Shown piece by piece: positions 16,901 to 24,616 of a stretch of 38,652 nt of DNA. Both the position numbers and the translations under genes were made by a program. How positions within the stretch are numbered: position 1 is the stretch's first letter; every line of letters starts with the position of its first letter. Location: the NCBI GenBank assembly GCA_903896925.1, contig CAITZM010000139.1, forward strand, positions 1 through 38,652, written 5' to 3'. Under the pieces are notes generated by a model. The model ran no database searches and was not told the DNA's origin. It saw only the letters and a program-made list of their open reading frames with translations. Origin of the DNA: an uncultured Lentisphaerota bacterium. Its GTDB lineage: Bacteria; Verrucomicrobiota; Kiritimatiellia; CAIQIC01.

Positions 16901-18811
16901 ACGTTGAACGGCGGCTTCACCAACGGTTACCTCAACACCAGCACGACCTTGCTGACCATCCAAGGTGGCGGGAGCTGGACGATCAACAGCGGCAATGCTT
17001 CCTTCCAGATGGCGGCCAGCACGAATGGCACCGCCCCTGACAGTTCGACCGTAAATCTCGGAACACTGGGCACCTTCACCGCCAACCTGGGCACCGGCAC
17101 CCTGCGCTTGGGCGAAGCCTCCGGCAGTTCCGGCACCGGCAACAACCTGCTGGTGTTGGCCACCAACAGCACGCTCACGGCGCGCACGCTGGGCATCGGC
17201 GATAAGAGCCCGGCTTCGGTCGGCGGGACGAACGCGTTGCGCCTGGGTGCGGGCAACAACGCGCTCTATGTGGACATGGTATATGTCGGCGGCGGCAAGA
17301 ACAGCGCGGCCCTGAACTTTGCTGGAGCGACCGGGTCACTGACCCTCTCCAACAGCGCCGGCACGGGCCGGGCGAACCTCGCCGTGGGCGTGAACACCGT
17401 CGGTACCGGGTCCAGCCAGGCAGGCATGCTCGACCTGCGTGGCCACCCCGCCGACCTCTATCTCGGCAGTGTGACCAACGGCGGGCGCATCGCGGGCTCG
17501 CCGGGCAACGCTACCGGCTCCATCTATTTCGATCAGGGGGTGCTGGATATCGCCAGCCTGACCATGGGCCTGCGGACGGCCGCGTCCTCGGGCACCGTCA
17601 CCAGCGTCCTCTCCATCGGCGGCGGCGTGGCCAATCTTGGCCCCACCATGCTGGCCAGCAACGCCGTCAATTACAGCGGCACCGGCGTCAACGCCCTGCT
17701 GGACTTTTCCGGCGGCACCATCACCATGGGCGGTAACATCAGCAAGGGCGGGGGCGTCGGGCCCACCACCGCCACCCTCCTGATGACCAACACCGCCACG
17801 CTCGACATGGGCGGCTTCAACATCGGCACGGCCGCCACTCCCATGGACACCCTGTCGTTCCAATCCGGCACGCTCAAGAACGTGGGCGAGATCAACGGCG
17901 GCACCACGCCGCTGACCAAGACGGGCGGCGGCGTGCTGGTGCTCGACGGCAACAACACCTACAACGGCGGCACGACCATCAGCAGTGGCACCCTGCAGGT
18001 CGGCACCGGCGGCGCCAGCGGCACCCTCGGCGCCGGCACGGTGAACAACACCGGCACGCTGCTGCTCAACCGCACGGGCCTGCTCACCCTCAACAACACC
18101 CTCACCGGCAGCGGGACCCTGATCCAAAACGGCGGTGGCACCGTCGACCTGACCGGCGACGGCAGCGGCTACACCGGCAGCACGCTGGTCAGCAACGGCA
18201 CGGTGCTGGCCAACGGCGCGCTCGGCGGCCTCATCAGCGTCTATAACGGCGGCGTGCTCGGCGGGACCGGCACGCTGAATGCCGTAACCCTGCTGGCAGG
18301 CGGCATCCTGAGTCCCGGGAACAGCCCCGGCACACAGTTCATCACCAACCTGACCTTGAGCGGCGGCACCCTCCGCACGGAGCTGGTCACGACCAACAGC
18401 TTCGACCAACTCGTCGTCAACGGCGGCCTCACCTTCACGGCCGGCACCACGAACTTCCTGCAGCTCACCCTCACCGGCTTCACCTTCGAAGGCGGCGCGA
18501 GTTACCTGATCGTGCGCAACGACAGCGCGACACCATGGAGCGGCAGCAGCCTCTTCTTCCTCAGCGACCTCAGCGCCGATAACGGCCTCGTCCTGACGAA
18601 CGGCATGGTTTTCCAGGCCCTGGGCGAAACCATCACCACCAATCTCTTCCGCATCAACTATGACTTTGCCGGTAATCTCGATGGCGTCCCCAACGACATC
18701 CTCCTGACGGTGATCCCCGAACCCGCCTCCGCGAGCCTGCTGCTGCTGTGCGGCACGGCCTACGGGCTCCGCCGCTATCTGCGCGCCAAGCGCCAGCGCC
18801 GTAACCGCTGA
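13934..18811 (+). CDS. giant autotransporter-associated beta-strand-repeat protein with PEP-CTERM signal
   Basis: A 1625-residue exported surface protein. It starts with a signal peptide (MQMKKG, then a hydrophobic stretch to about residue 25) and ends with VIPEPASASLLLLCGTAYG plus a basic tail (RRYLRAKRQRRNR), the PEP-CTERM pattern recognised by exosortases. Between these lie many copies of the PATR beta-helix repeat, of the type GAGTLVLSNTNNTYSGGTT-TL (for example around residues 545-575, 655-690 and 1325-1365). The composition is rich in G, T, N, S and A with almost no Cys. No C-terminal autotransporter beta-barrel is present, so the PATR units are used here in an exosortase-sorted protein. 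The start is supported by GGGAG six to seven bases upstream. The function is probably adhesion or surface/matrix structure. Confidence 0.88.
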   Translation: MQMKKGAYGAGAAWACFSMAVTAASLTWDATNTTTGVQEGGGNWTVNATDTNWWNGSANLAWNNAGGDIAVFGSNTAQNFSTQFRVTNTVDMTLGGLLFNQSYAVGLAGGSQLIFNDGSVITNASTNNTTLANISAPVFATGTVYRAGNRINWASPSFGGGGTLIYGTAINDTFNNSNAFGGLSAIVLTNGASQLDLRANGTYAGGGTGPVLRIYGAGGIIIQSLGGNGADWRGDIQLPTVANASMIGSANNGTTPAVFTLSGNVSGTGGLALSGLNWGIVLSGSNSYANGTTISAGNVTFANANALPATGPVTIAGGSLIATGALNSVTAWLGSGRIATNGSWGGIALGTSEDVTLGAYSNLFVGAAGVVNFTNTLNPGGTTYRLGGGGGTLNFGQTLTGATSLVIGPTNGVGAVLLANTANSFSGGTTLIAGNATGNGPMGNILLLGADNVLGTGRLTLNGGVLASDTTAARTLSNAVTLGANLLIGQYSAAFGGGNGNIILSGPVNLSGGRTLNVTNAATTLLISGVVTNTGNFTKIGAGTLVLSNTNNTYSGGTTLTIGTLALGGDNVLGKGSLTLNGAVLASDSAAARSQTNTVIISSSLQFGNAAGTGALSFSGTVNLGTGPKTLTINNTLTAFSGAITNTAPLTKAGTGTLLLSGANSTFGNVTNSAGVLALGADNVLSTGSVWLGNATLASDGAATRTLSNAVTITAGTTFGQASGGTGQLILSGPVNNGTVAKTWTVNNPTTLVSGVISGTGASTLTKAGPGLLIFAGTNGYAGATLVTAGALQFSSTNAIGGAGASVTNSAVVAFDFADVQSALPRLSTLALGTVAITGAGSGSPIDFSTPGLSNVWLGAMGTVTYELANHTPFTAGVYKLGGGYGTLIITNLIGGSASLNIGGNGTGNVLLATNNTFTGGTVIQGNLALGTDDALPTTGVVTLGGGIGSTRAGTLDLNGHNQTIKQLLVSTDSATATNLINIGTGQTLTLNGGFTNGYLNTSTTLLTIQGGGSWTINSGNASFQMAASTNGTAPDSSTVNLGTLGTFTANLGTGTLRLGEASGSSGTGNNLLVLATNSTLTARTLGIGDKSPASVGGTNALRLGAGNNALYVDMVYVGGGKNSAALNFAGATGSLTLSNSAGTGRANLAVGVNTVGTGSSQAGMLDLRGHPADLYLGSVTNGGRIAGSPGNATGSIYFDQGVLDIASLTMGLRTAASSGTVTSVLSIGGGVANLGPTMLASNAVNYSGTGVNALLDFSGGTITMGGNISKGGGVGPTTATLLMTNTATLDMGGFNIGTAATPMDTLSFQSGTLKNVGEINGGTTPLTKTGGGVLVLDGNNTYNGGTTISSGTLQVGTGGASGTLGAGTVNNTGTLLLNRTGLLTLNNTLTGSGTLIQNGGGTVDLTGDGSGYTGSTLVSNGTVLANGALGGLISVYNGGVLGGTGTLNAVTLLAGGILSPGNSPGTQFITNLTLSGGTLRTELVTTNSFDQLVVNGGLTFTAGTTNFLQLTLTGFTFEGGASYLIVRNDSATPWSGSSLFFLSDLSADNGLVLTNGMVFQALGETITTNLFRINYDFAGNLDGVPNDILLTVIPEPASASLLLLCGTAYGLRRYLRAKRQRRNR

Positions 18812-18900
18812 GCTGAACGGCAGCGGAACCGCCCGGACGGGCTGGCGTTTATTATGGATGGGTGTAAAATTTTCCGGTCCCGGGAAACGTTATGTGATTG

Positions 18901-20583
18901 ATGAAGACTTCCCTTTTGCTCGGCATGCTGGCGGCGATGGCGGTGGGAGCGGCAGCGGAACCGGAGTCCGCCCCTCGCGCCGCGGCGCAAAACCCCTATG
19001 AAACCGCCCTGGCACCGCAGGGGCGGACCGCTATTGACCGGCTGGTGCTCGCGAAGCTGGAAAAGCTCGGCATCCAGCCGGCGCCGCTCTGCTCCGACGC
19101 GGTCTTCGTCCGCCGCGCCTTCCTCGACACGATCGGGACGCTGCCGACGGGCAAGGAGGCGCTGGCGTTCATCAAGGACGAGGCGCCCAACAAGCGCGAG
19201 ACGCTGATCGACGCGCTCCTCAAGCGGCCGGAGTTCACCGACTATTGGACCATGCGCTGGGACGAGGCGCTGCGGGTCAAGGCGGAATTCCCGATCAACC
19301 TCTGGCCTAATGCCGTGCAGGCCTATCACCGCTGGATTTTTACGGCGCTCCGCGACGGCATGCCCTACGACCGGTTCGCACGCGAGCTGTTGACGGCGAA
19401 CGGCAGCAACTTCCGTGTCGGGCCGGTCAACTTCTACCGGGCGGTGCAGGACAAGTCGCCGGACGGCATCGCCCACGCGGTGGCGCAAACCTTCCTCGGC
19501 GAGCGTTCGGAAAAGTGGCCCAAGGCCAAGCTCGCCGGCGTGGCGGCTTTCTTCTCCCAACTCGACTACAAGGCGACGGGGGAGTGGAAAGAGGAAATCG
19601 TTTACTATGACCCGGGCAAGGTGACGAACGGCTTGGCGAAGGCGGCGGCATTCCCGGATGGCACGCCGGCGCAGATCGCGCCGGACACCGATCCGCGCAA
19701 GGTCTTTGCCGACTGGCTGATCACGGACAAGAACCCGTGGTTCGCGCGCGTCGCGGTCAACCGCGTGTGGGCCTGGCTGATGGGCCGCGGCATCATCCAC
19801 GAGCCGGACGATCTCCGCGCCGACAATCCACCGTGCAATCCCGAACTGCTGGCCTATCTGCAAAAGGAACTGATCGCGGCGAAGTGGGACCTGCGGCACA
19901 TCTACCGGCTGATCCTGACCTCGGATGTCTACCAGCTTTCGTCCATCGCCAGGACGCGTTCTGCTGCCGCAGAAGCGAACTTCGCCTCCTATCCGCTGCG
20001 CCGGCTGGAGGCCGAGGTGCTGATCGACGCGCTGAACCAGATCACCGGCACGGCGGAGAAATATGTGAGCGCCATCCCGGAGCCGTTCACGTTCATCCCG
20101 GACGACCAGCGCGCGATCCAACTCGGCGACGGCAGCATCAGCAGCTCGTTCCTCGAGATGTTCGGGCGGCCCGCGCGCGACACCGGCCTGTGGTCGGAGC
20201 GCGTCAACAAGACAACGCCCGACCAGACGCTGCACATGCTCAACTCCAGCCACATCCAGCGCAAGCTGGAGCAAAGCCCGAAGTTCCAGACGCTGATGCG
20301 CAACGCGACAGCCCCGCGCGAGGTGATCGGCGGCCTCTACCTGATGATCCTCTCGCGCCTGCCGACCGCGCCGGAGTTGCAGGCCATCGCGAGCTATGCC
20401 CAGACTGAGGCGCCGGCGGCCGGCGTAGCGGCCAAGGGCGGCAAGCCGGGCAAAGGCGACAAGGCGGGCAAGTCCGGCAAGAGCAGCGGCAGCAAGTATC
20501 GCGAATCCGGGAAGGGTCGCGAGGCCGCGCTGGATATCGCGTGGGCGCTGATCAACAGCCAGGAATTTTTGTACCGGCACTGA
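18901..20583 (+). CDS. DUF1549/DUF1553 secreted protein
   Basis: A 560-residue protein with an N-terminal signal peptide (MKTSLLLGMLAAMAVGAAA). DUF1549 (about 40-250) is marked by AIDRLVLAKLEKLGIQPAPL, VRRAFLDTIGTLPT and PYDRFARELLTANGSN. DUF1553 (about 265-560) is marked by WFARVAVNRVWAWLMGRGI, LRHIYRLILTSDVYQ and INSQEFLYRH. These domains are abundant in planctomycetes and verrucomicrobia; the biochemical role is not established. This copy is short: it lacks the cytochrome-type or other N-terminal domains often fused to DUF1549. A Lys/Gly/Ser linker (about 510-540) interrupts DUF1553. The TTG just before the ATG is an alternative start. It is the first gene of a three-gene unit with the DUF1501 and PPC genes (22 and 88 nt spacing). 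Confidence 0.88.
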   Translation: MKTSLLLGMLAAMAVGAAAEPESAPRAAAQNPYETALAPQGRTAIDRLVLAKLEKLGIQPAPLCSDAVFVRRAFLDTIGTLPTGKEALAFIKDEAPNKRETLIDALLKRPEFTDYWTMRWDEALRVKAEFPINLWPNAVQAYHRWIFTALRDGMPYDRFARELLTANGSNFRVGPVNFYRAVQDKSPDGIAHAVAQTFLGERSEKWPKAKLAGVAAFFSQLDYKATGEWKEEIVYYDPGKVTNGLAKAAAFPDGTPAQIAPDTDPRKVFADWLITDKNPWFARVAVNRVWAWLMGRGIIHEPDDLRADNPPCNPELLAYLQKELIAAKWDLRHIYRLILTSDVYQLSSIARTRSAAAEANFASYPLRRLEAEVLIDALNQITGTAEKYVSAIPEPFTFIPDDQRAIQLGDGSISSSFLEMFGRPARDTGLWSERVNKTTPDQTLHMLNSSHIQRKLEQSPKFQTLMRNATAPREVIGGLYLMILSRLPTAPELQAIASYAQTEAPAAGVAAKGGKPGKGDKAGKSGKSSGSKYRESGKGREAALDIAWALINSQEFLYRH

Positions 20584-20605
20584 TTCGAAAAACCAGAGGT
20601 GCACC

Positions 20606-21946
20606 ATGAGCAGAAACCATAGCATGCTGACGGCAGGCGAGATGACCCGGCGCGCGGCGCTCCAGCGCACCTTGCTGGGCGCGGGCGGACTGATGCTGGG
20701 CGGCGCGCTGGCGCCGCAGGCGCGCGCGCAGGCCAAGGCCGCCAAGGCCAAAGCCGTCATCCAGATCTGGATGTGGGGCGGACCGTGCCACCTCGACACC
20801 TTCGACCCCAAGCCCGAGGCGGGCAACGATTTCACCGGTCCGCTCACCAAGCCGATCGAGACGAACGTCTCCGGCATCCGCATCTGCGAACTGCTGCCGC
20901 TGCTGGCCAAGCAGGCCGACAAGTATTCGATCCTCCGCAGCATGACGCACGGCATCAACGGCCACGAGACCGCGTCGTACATGGTGCAGACCGGCCACAA
21001 ACCCGGCGACGGCACGGTCTATCCCGGCGTCGGCGCGGTGGTCTCGCTATTCAAGGGCTATGCCGGCGGGTACAAGGGCCTGATCCCGCCCTATCTCGTT
21101 ATGACCAAGCTGCAGGGCCGCTTCGCGGAGGCGGGCTTCCTCGGTTCGCGCGCCAAGCCGTTCGCGACCGGCGGCGACCCCTCGCAGACCCCGTTCCTCG
21201 TAGAGGGCGTCGTAGCCGAGGGCATCACCGACAAGCGCCAGCACAGCCGGCGCGAGCTGCTGCACTCCCTGAACACCCTCGGCCAGATGGCGCCGGACGA
21301 TCCGCAGGTGCTGGAAGCCGCCCGGAGCGAGCAAGCCGCCTATGACCTGATCCTCGGCGACGCCGGCAAGGTCTTCGATCTCTCGTCGGAAAAGGACACC
21401 CTGCGCGACGCCTACGGCCGCACGCGCTTCGGGCAGTCGTGCCTGATGGCGCGCCGGCTCGTGGAGCGCGGCGTGCCCTACGTGACGATCAACTACGAGG
21501 GCTGGGACACGCACAAGGGGCACTTCCAGGAAATGCGCCGCAAGCTGCCGGAGCTGGACAAGGGCATGGCGACGCTGCTGCGGGACCTCTCCGACCGCGG
21601 ACTGCTCGACAGCACCATCGTCTGGTGGGGCGGCGAATTCGGCCGCACGCCGCGCGTGCAATGGGATCCCCCGTGGAACGGCGGCCGCAACCACTTCGGC
21701 AAGGTCTTCAGCCATGTCGTCGCCGGCGGCGGCTTCAAGGGCGGCCACGTGGTCGGCGAGACGAACGCCACCGGCGAGGACGTTAAGTCGCGGCCGGTCT
21801 ATGTGACCGATCTCATCACGAGCATGTACGACCTGCTCGGCATCGACTGCAACGCGAAGCTGCCGCACCCGCAGGGCCTCGATGTCTGCGTCATGAAACC
21901 CGAGACCGGCGTCGCGGGCAGCAACAAGCTGACCGAGATCATGTGA
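20606..21946 (+). CDS. DUF1501 protein, Tat-exported, alkaline-phosphatase-fold
   Basis: A 446-residue protein with a twin-arginine signal (TRRAALQRTLLGAGGLMLGG) at residues 14-33. The DUF1501 body starts at VIQIWMWGGPCHLDTFDPKP. It contains SMTHGINGHETASYM, VTINYEGWDTHKGHFQEM and VWWGGEFGRTPR with H-F-G-K-V-F-S-H downstream, which together are the metal-site motifs of this sulfatase/alkaline-phosphatase-like family. The length matches the family (about 450). GAGGTG five bases upstream supports the start. The partner DUF1549/1553 gene is immediately upstream. The substrate is unknown; a sulfatase- or phosphatase-type activity is only a fold-level inference. Confidence 0.9.
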   Translation: MSRNHSMLTAGEMTRRAALQRTLLGAGGLMLGGALAPQARAQAKAAKAKAVIQIWMWGGPCHLDTFDPKPEAGNDFTGPLTKPIETNVSGIRICELLPLLAKQADKYSILRSMTHGINGHETASYMVQTGHKPGDGTVYPGVGAVVSLFKGYAGGYKGLIPPYLVMTKLQGRFAEAGFLGSRAKPFATGGDPSQTPFLVEGVVAEGITDKRQHSRRELLHSLNTLGQMAPDDPQVLEAARSEQAAYDLILGDAGKVFDLSSEKDTLRDAYGRTRFGQSCLMARRLVERGVPYVTINYEGWDTHKGHFQEMRRKLPELDKGMATLLRDLSDRGLLDSTIVWWGGEFGRTPRVQWDPPWNGGRNHFGKVFSHVVAGGGFKGGHVVGETNATGEDVKSRPVYVTDLITSMYDLLGIDCNAKLPHPQGLDVCVMKPETGVAGSNKLTEIM

Positions 21947-22002
21947 GGGGCCCCACGGTGCAACGGCCCCGTTTGCAAGGCCGGGAAAAGTCGCCGCCCA
22001 GG

Positions 22003-22019
22003 TTTCCAAGCTTCGGAAA
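22003..22019. repeat. family P palindrome before the PPC-domain gene
   Basis: TTTCCAAGCTTCGGAAA lies 15 nt upstream of the ATG at 22035, just ahead of the CAGGAG ribosome-binding site. That places it in the 5' untranslated or intercistronic region, where a hairpin or bound protein could affect translation. Confidence 0.6.
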
Positions 22020-22034
22020 AACAGGAGTTGAGGC

Positions 22035-24446
22035 ATGACCACGTTTCGTATGTTCCTCGCGGCCGGCAGCGCCGCGCTTATGCTGGCGGCGCACGCGCAG
22101 CAGACCGGCCCGCACATCGGCTATGTCTACCCCGCGGGCGGCCAGGCGGGCTCGACCTTCGAGGTCGTCATCGGAGGCCAATTCCTGTTCGGCGTCACCA
22201 ACGTGTTCGTGTCGGGCGGCGGCGTCCAGGCCCAGATCACCAACCTCCTCCGCCCGCTCAACGGCAAGGAACTGAACGACGCGCGCATCCTGGTGGACCA
22301 GCTGATGGCACGCCGCGCCGTGGTCCGCAACGACTTCAAGGCGCTGGAGTATTTCCGCAGCTTCAAGAACACGAAGAGCATCAAGCCCGACCCCGCCGAG
22401 GAGGCGAAGGAACTCGAGGCGCTGAAGAAGAAGTACGCCAACGCCACCTGGACCGCCGAGGACGAGAAGCTGCTGGCGGAAGCGCGGAAGAAAATCTCGG
22501 GCGGCGTCCGCCGGCCGGAAAACCCCGCGATCTCCGAAATCGTCACGCTCAGCGTCACGATCGCCGCGGACGCGACGCAGGGTGACCGCGAGATGCGGCT
22601 CGGCACGCCACAGGGCCTGACGAACCCGCTGCTGTTCAAGATCGGGCAGCTCCCGGAAGTGACCAAGCCGGCGATCAAGGCGATCAAGCAGCAGACGACC
22701 GTCAAGGAAAAGCAGATGAGCGTGCCGCTGTTCAAGGTGGCGAAGGACCGCGTCGAGACGAAGATCACGCTGCCGACGATCGTCAACGGCCAGATCATGC
22801 CCGGCACGGTGGATTATTTCCGCTTCCCCGCGACCAAGGGCACGCACCTGGTCATCGCCGCCAGCGCGCGCGAGTTGATCCCCTACCTCGCCGATGCCGT
22901 ACCCGGCTGGTTTCAGGCGACCATCGCGCTCTACGACGCCAGCGGCAAGGAACTCGCCTACGACGACGACTTCAAGTTCAATCCCGATCCGATCCTGTAT
23001 TATGAAATCCCGGCCGACGGCGACTACGTCCTCGAAATCAAGGACTCGATCTACCGCGGGCGCGAGGACTTCGTCTACCGCGTCACCCTCGGCGAGATCC
23101 CCTTCATCACCAGCATCTATCCGCTCGGCGGCCCGGCCGGCGCGACGGCCGCGGTCGAACTGAAGGGCTGGAACCTGCCGACGACCCAAGTGAACGTCGA
23201 CAACCAGAAGCGCGCGCCGGGCACCTTCCCGATCTTTGTGCGCAAGGCCCCATGGATTTCCAACTTTGTGCCGTTCGCCGTGGACGATCTGCCGGAGTGC
23301 ACCGAGCAAAAGGTGAACAGCCAGCGGCGCACGGCGCAGGCCCTCAAGCTGCCGGTCATCGTCAACGGCCGCATCGAGAAGGCCGGCGACAACGATTTCT
23401 TCAAGTTCGAGGGCCAGGCCGGCCAGGACCTCGTCGCCGAGATCATGGCGCGCCGGCTCAACTCGCCGCTCGACTCCCTCGTCAAGCTGCTGGATGCCGA
23501 CGGCAAATGCCTCGCGAGCAACGACGACTTCGAGGACAAGGGCGCCGGACTCGAGACGCACCATGCCGATTCCTATCTGCGCTTCACGCTGCCGACCAAC
23601 GGCACTTATTACATCGAAGTCGCCGACACCTCGCACCAGGGCGGCCCGGACTACGCCTACCGGCTGCGCCTGAGCGCGCCGCGGCCCGACTTTGCGTTGC
23701 GCGTTGTCCCCTCCAGCATCAACATGCGGTATGGAGGCACTGTCCCGGTCACCGTCTATGCCGTGCGCCATGACGGCTTCACCAACGCCATTCCCATCAG
23801 CTTGCAGGACGCGCCGGAGGGCTTCAAGGTCAACGGCAGCGCCATCCCCGCCGGGCAGGACTCCGTGAAGCTGACGCTGACGGCGCCGCCGATGGGTTCG
23901 CCCCACGCGCTGCAGCTCAACTTCGTCGGGCGCGCCACGATCGAAGGCACACCGGTCGTCCGCGCCGCCGTGCCCGCCGAGGACATGATGCAGGCCTTTG
24001 CCTATCGCCATCTCGTAACATCCCAGGAGATGCGCGTCGGTCTCGGCGGCAAACCCTTCTACGGCAAGAGCGGCTCCAGCAAGAGCAGTTCCTCCAAAAT
24101 ACCGCCGCTGAAGATCGTCAGCGCGCTGCCCGTTAAAATTCCCGCCGGCGGCAGTGCCGCCATCACGTTGAGTGTGCCCGGCTATATGGTCACCAGCGGC
24201 AAGGTCATGCTCGAGCTGACCGACCCGCCCGAAGGGATCACCATCCAGAAATTCGTGCCCGCGACGAGCGGCGCGGAACTTTTCTTCGCCGCGGACCCGG
24301 CGAAGTGCAAGGCCGGCCAGAAGGGCAACCTCATTGTCGCCGTCAACGCCAAGCCCGCCAGCCCGAGCCCCAAGAGCAAGGGCTCCAAGAAGAGCGCCCT
24401 GATCGCCACCCTGCCCGCGATCCCCTACGAAATCGTCGAGCCCTGA
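22035..24446 (+). CDS. secreted protein with two PPC domains
   Basis: An 803-residue exported protein with signal peptide MTTFRMFLAAGSAALMLAAH. An IPT/TIG-like segment follows (IGYVYPAGGQAGSTFEVVIG). Then come two bacterial pre-peptidase C-terminal (PPC) domains: one around 250-345 (GTVDYFRFPATKGTHLVI, ending DFVYRVTLGE) and one around 440-545 (DNDFFKFEGQAGQDLVAE, ending PDYAYRLRLS). Lys/Ser-rich linkers (about 676-690 and 778-792) lie near the C-terminus. No peptidase domain is present. Such proteins commonly accompany DUF1549/DUF1501 genes, and this is the third gene of that unit. It is probably a periplasmic or surface binding partner. AGGAG eight bases upstream supports the start. Confidence 0.85.
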   Translation: MTTFRMFLAAGSAALMLAAHAQQTGPHIGYVYPAGGQAGSTFEVVIGGQFLFGVTNVFVSGGGVQAQITNLLRPLNGKELNDARILVDQLMARRAVVRNDFKALEYFRSFKNTKSIKPDPAEEAKELEALKKKYANATWTAEDEKLLAEARKKISGGVRRPENPAISEIVTLSVTIAADATQGDREMRLGTPQGLTNPLLFKIGQLPEVTKPAIKAIKQQTTVKEKQMSVPLFKVAKDRVETKITLPTIVNGQIMPGTVDYFRFPATKGTHLVIAASARELIPYLADAVPGWFQATIALYDASGKELAYDDDFKFNPDPILYYEIPADGDYVLEIKDSIYRGREDFVYRVTLGEIPFITSIYPLGGPAGATAAVELKGWNLPTTQVNVDNQKRAPGTFPIFVRKAPWISNFVPFAVDDLPECTEQKVNSQRRTAQALKLPVIVNGRIEKAGDNDFFKFEGQAGQDLVAEIMARRLNSPLDSLVKLLDADGKCLASNDDFEDKGAGLETHHADSYLRFTLPTNGTYYIEVADTSHQGGPDYAYRLRLSAPRPDFALRVVPSSINMRYGGTVPVTVYAVRHDGFTNAIPISLQDAPEGFKVNGSAIPAGQDSVKLTLTAPPMGSPHALQLNFVGRATIEGTPVVRAAVPAEDMMQAFAYRHLVTSQEMRVGLGGKPFYGKSGSSKSSSSKIPPLKIVSALPVKIPAGGSAAITLSVPGYMVTSGKVMLELTDPPEGITIQKFVPATSGAELFFAADPAKCKAGQKGNLIVAVNAKPASPSPKSKGSKKSALIATLPAIPYEIVEP

Positions 24447-24474
24447 CCCGCAGCATACCCGCTGAGTTCAAAAC

Positions 24475-24505
24475 ATCCGACGGATCCGTCCGATCCGTCG
24501 GATTT
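24475..24505. terminator. hairpin after the PPC gene, terminator-like
   Basis: A perfect 11-bp inverted repeat, ATCCGACGGAT (24475-24485) and ATCCGTCGGAT (24493-24503), with loop CCGTCCG, followed by TT. It stands 29 nt after the stop of the three-gene unit. The T-run is too short for a strong intrinsic terminator, so it could instead be a repeat element. Confidence 0.45.
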
Positions 24506-24544
24506 CACGAACCTTGTCCCGGCCTTGAAAACTTCCCGTTTCCG

Positions 24545-24562
24545 TTTTCCAAGTTTGGAAAA
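24545..24562. repeat. family P palindrome before the GH2 gene
   Basis: TTTTCCAAGTTTGGAAAA lies 54 nt upstream of the GH2 start. Its position between two transcription units is compatible with an operator site as well as with a repeat. Confidence 0.65.
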
Positions 24563-24616
24563 CGCCGCGCGGCCCGCTATGCTGCCGGCACTTTCCCACG
24601 CAAAAGGAGTCGGCTG

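Noticed and set aside
14759..16963. A 734-codon minus-strand frame inside the giant surface-protein gene
   Set aside because: It is an antisense shadow of the repetitive GC-rich sequence; the plus strand has a signal peptide, PATR repeats and PEP-CTERM.
13934..18811. CRISPR-like array suggested by the many internal repeats
   Set aside because: Repeats are degenerate, in frame and encode PATR protein motifs; there are no uniform spacers and no cas genes.
18815..18860. Intrinsic terminator after the surface-protein gene
   Set aside because: Only a five-pair GCCCG/CGGGC stem with an interrupted T-rich tail; too weak to annotate.
24305..24616. Extending the GH2 protein upstream to the longest frame
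   Set aside because: The extension overlaps the PPC gene and a hairpin; the ATG at 24617 has AAGGAG and a signal peptide right behind it.
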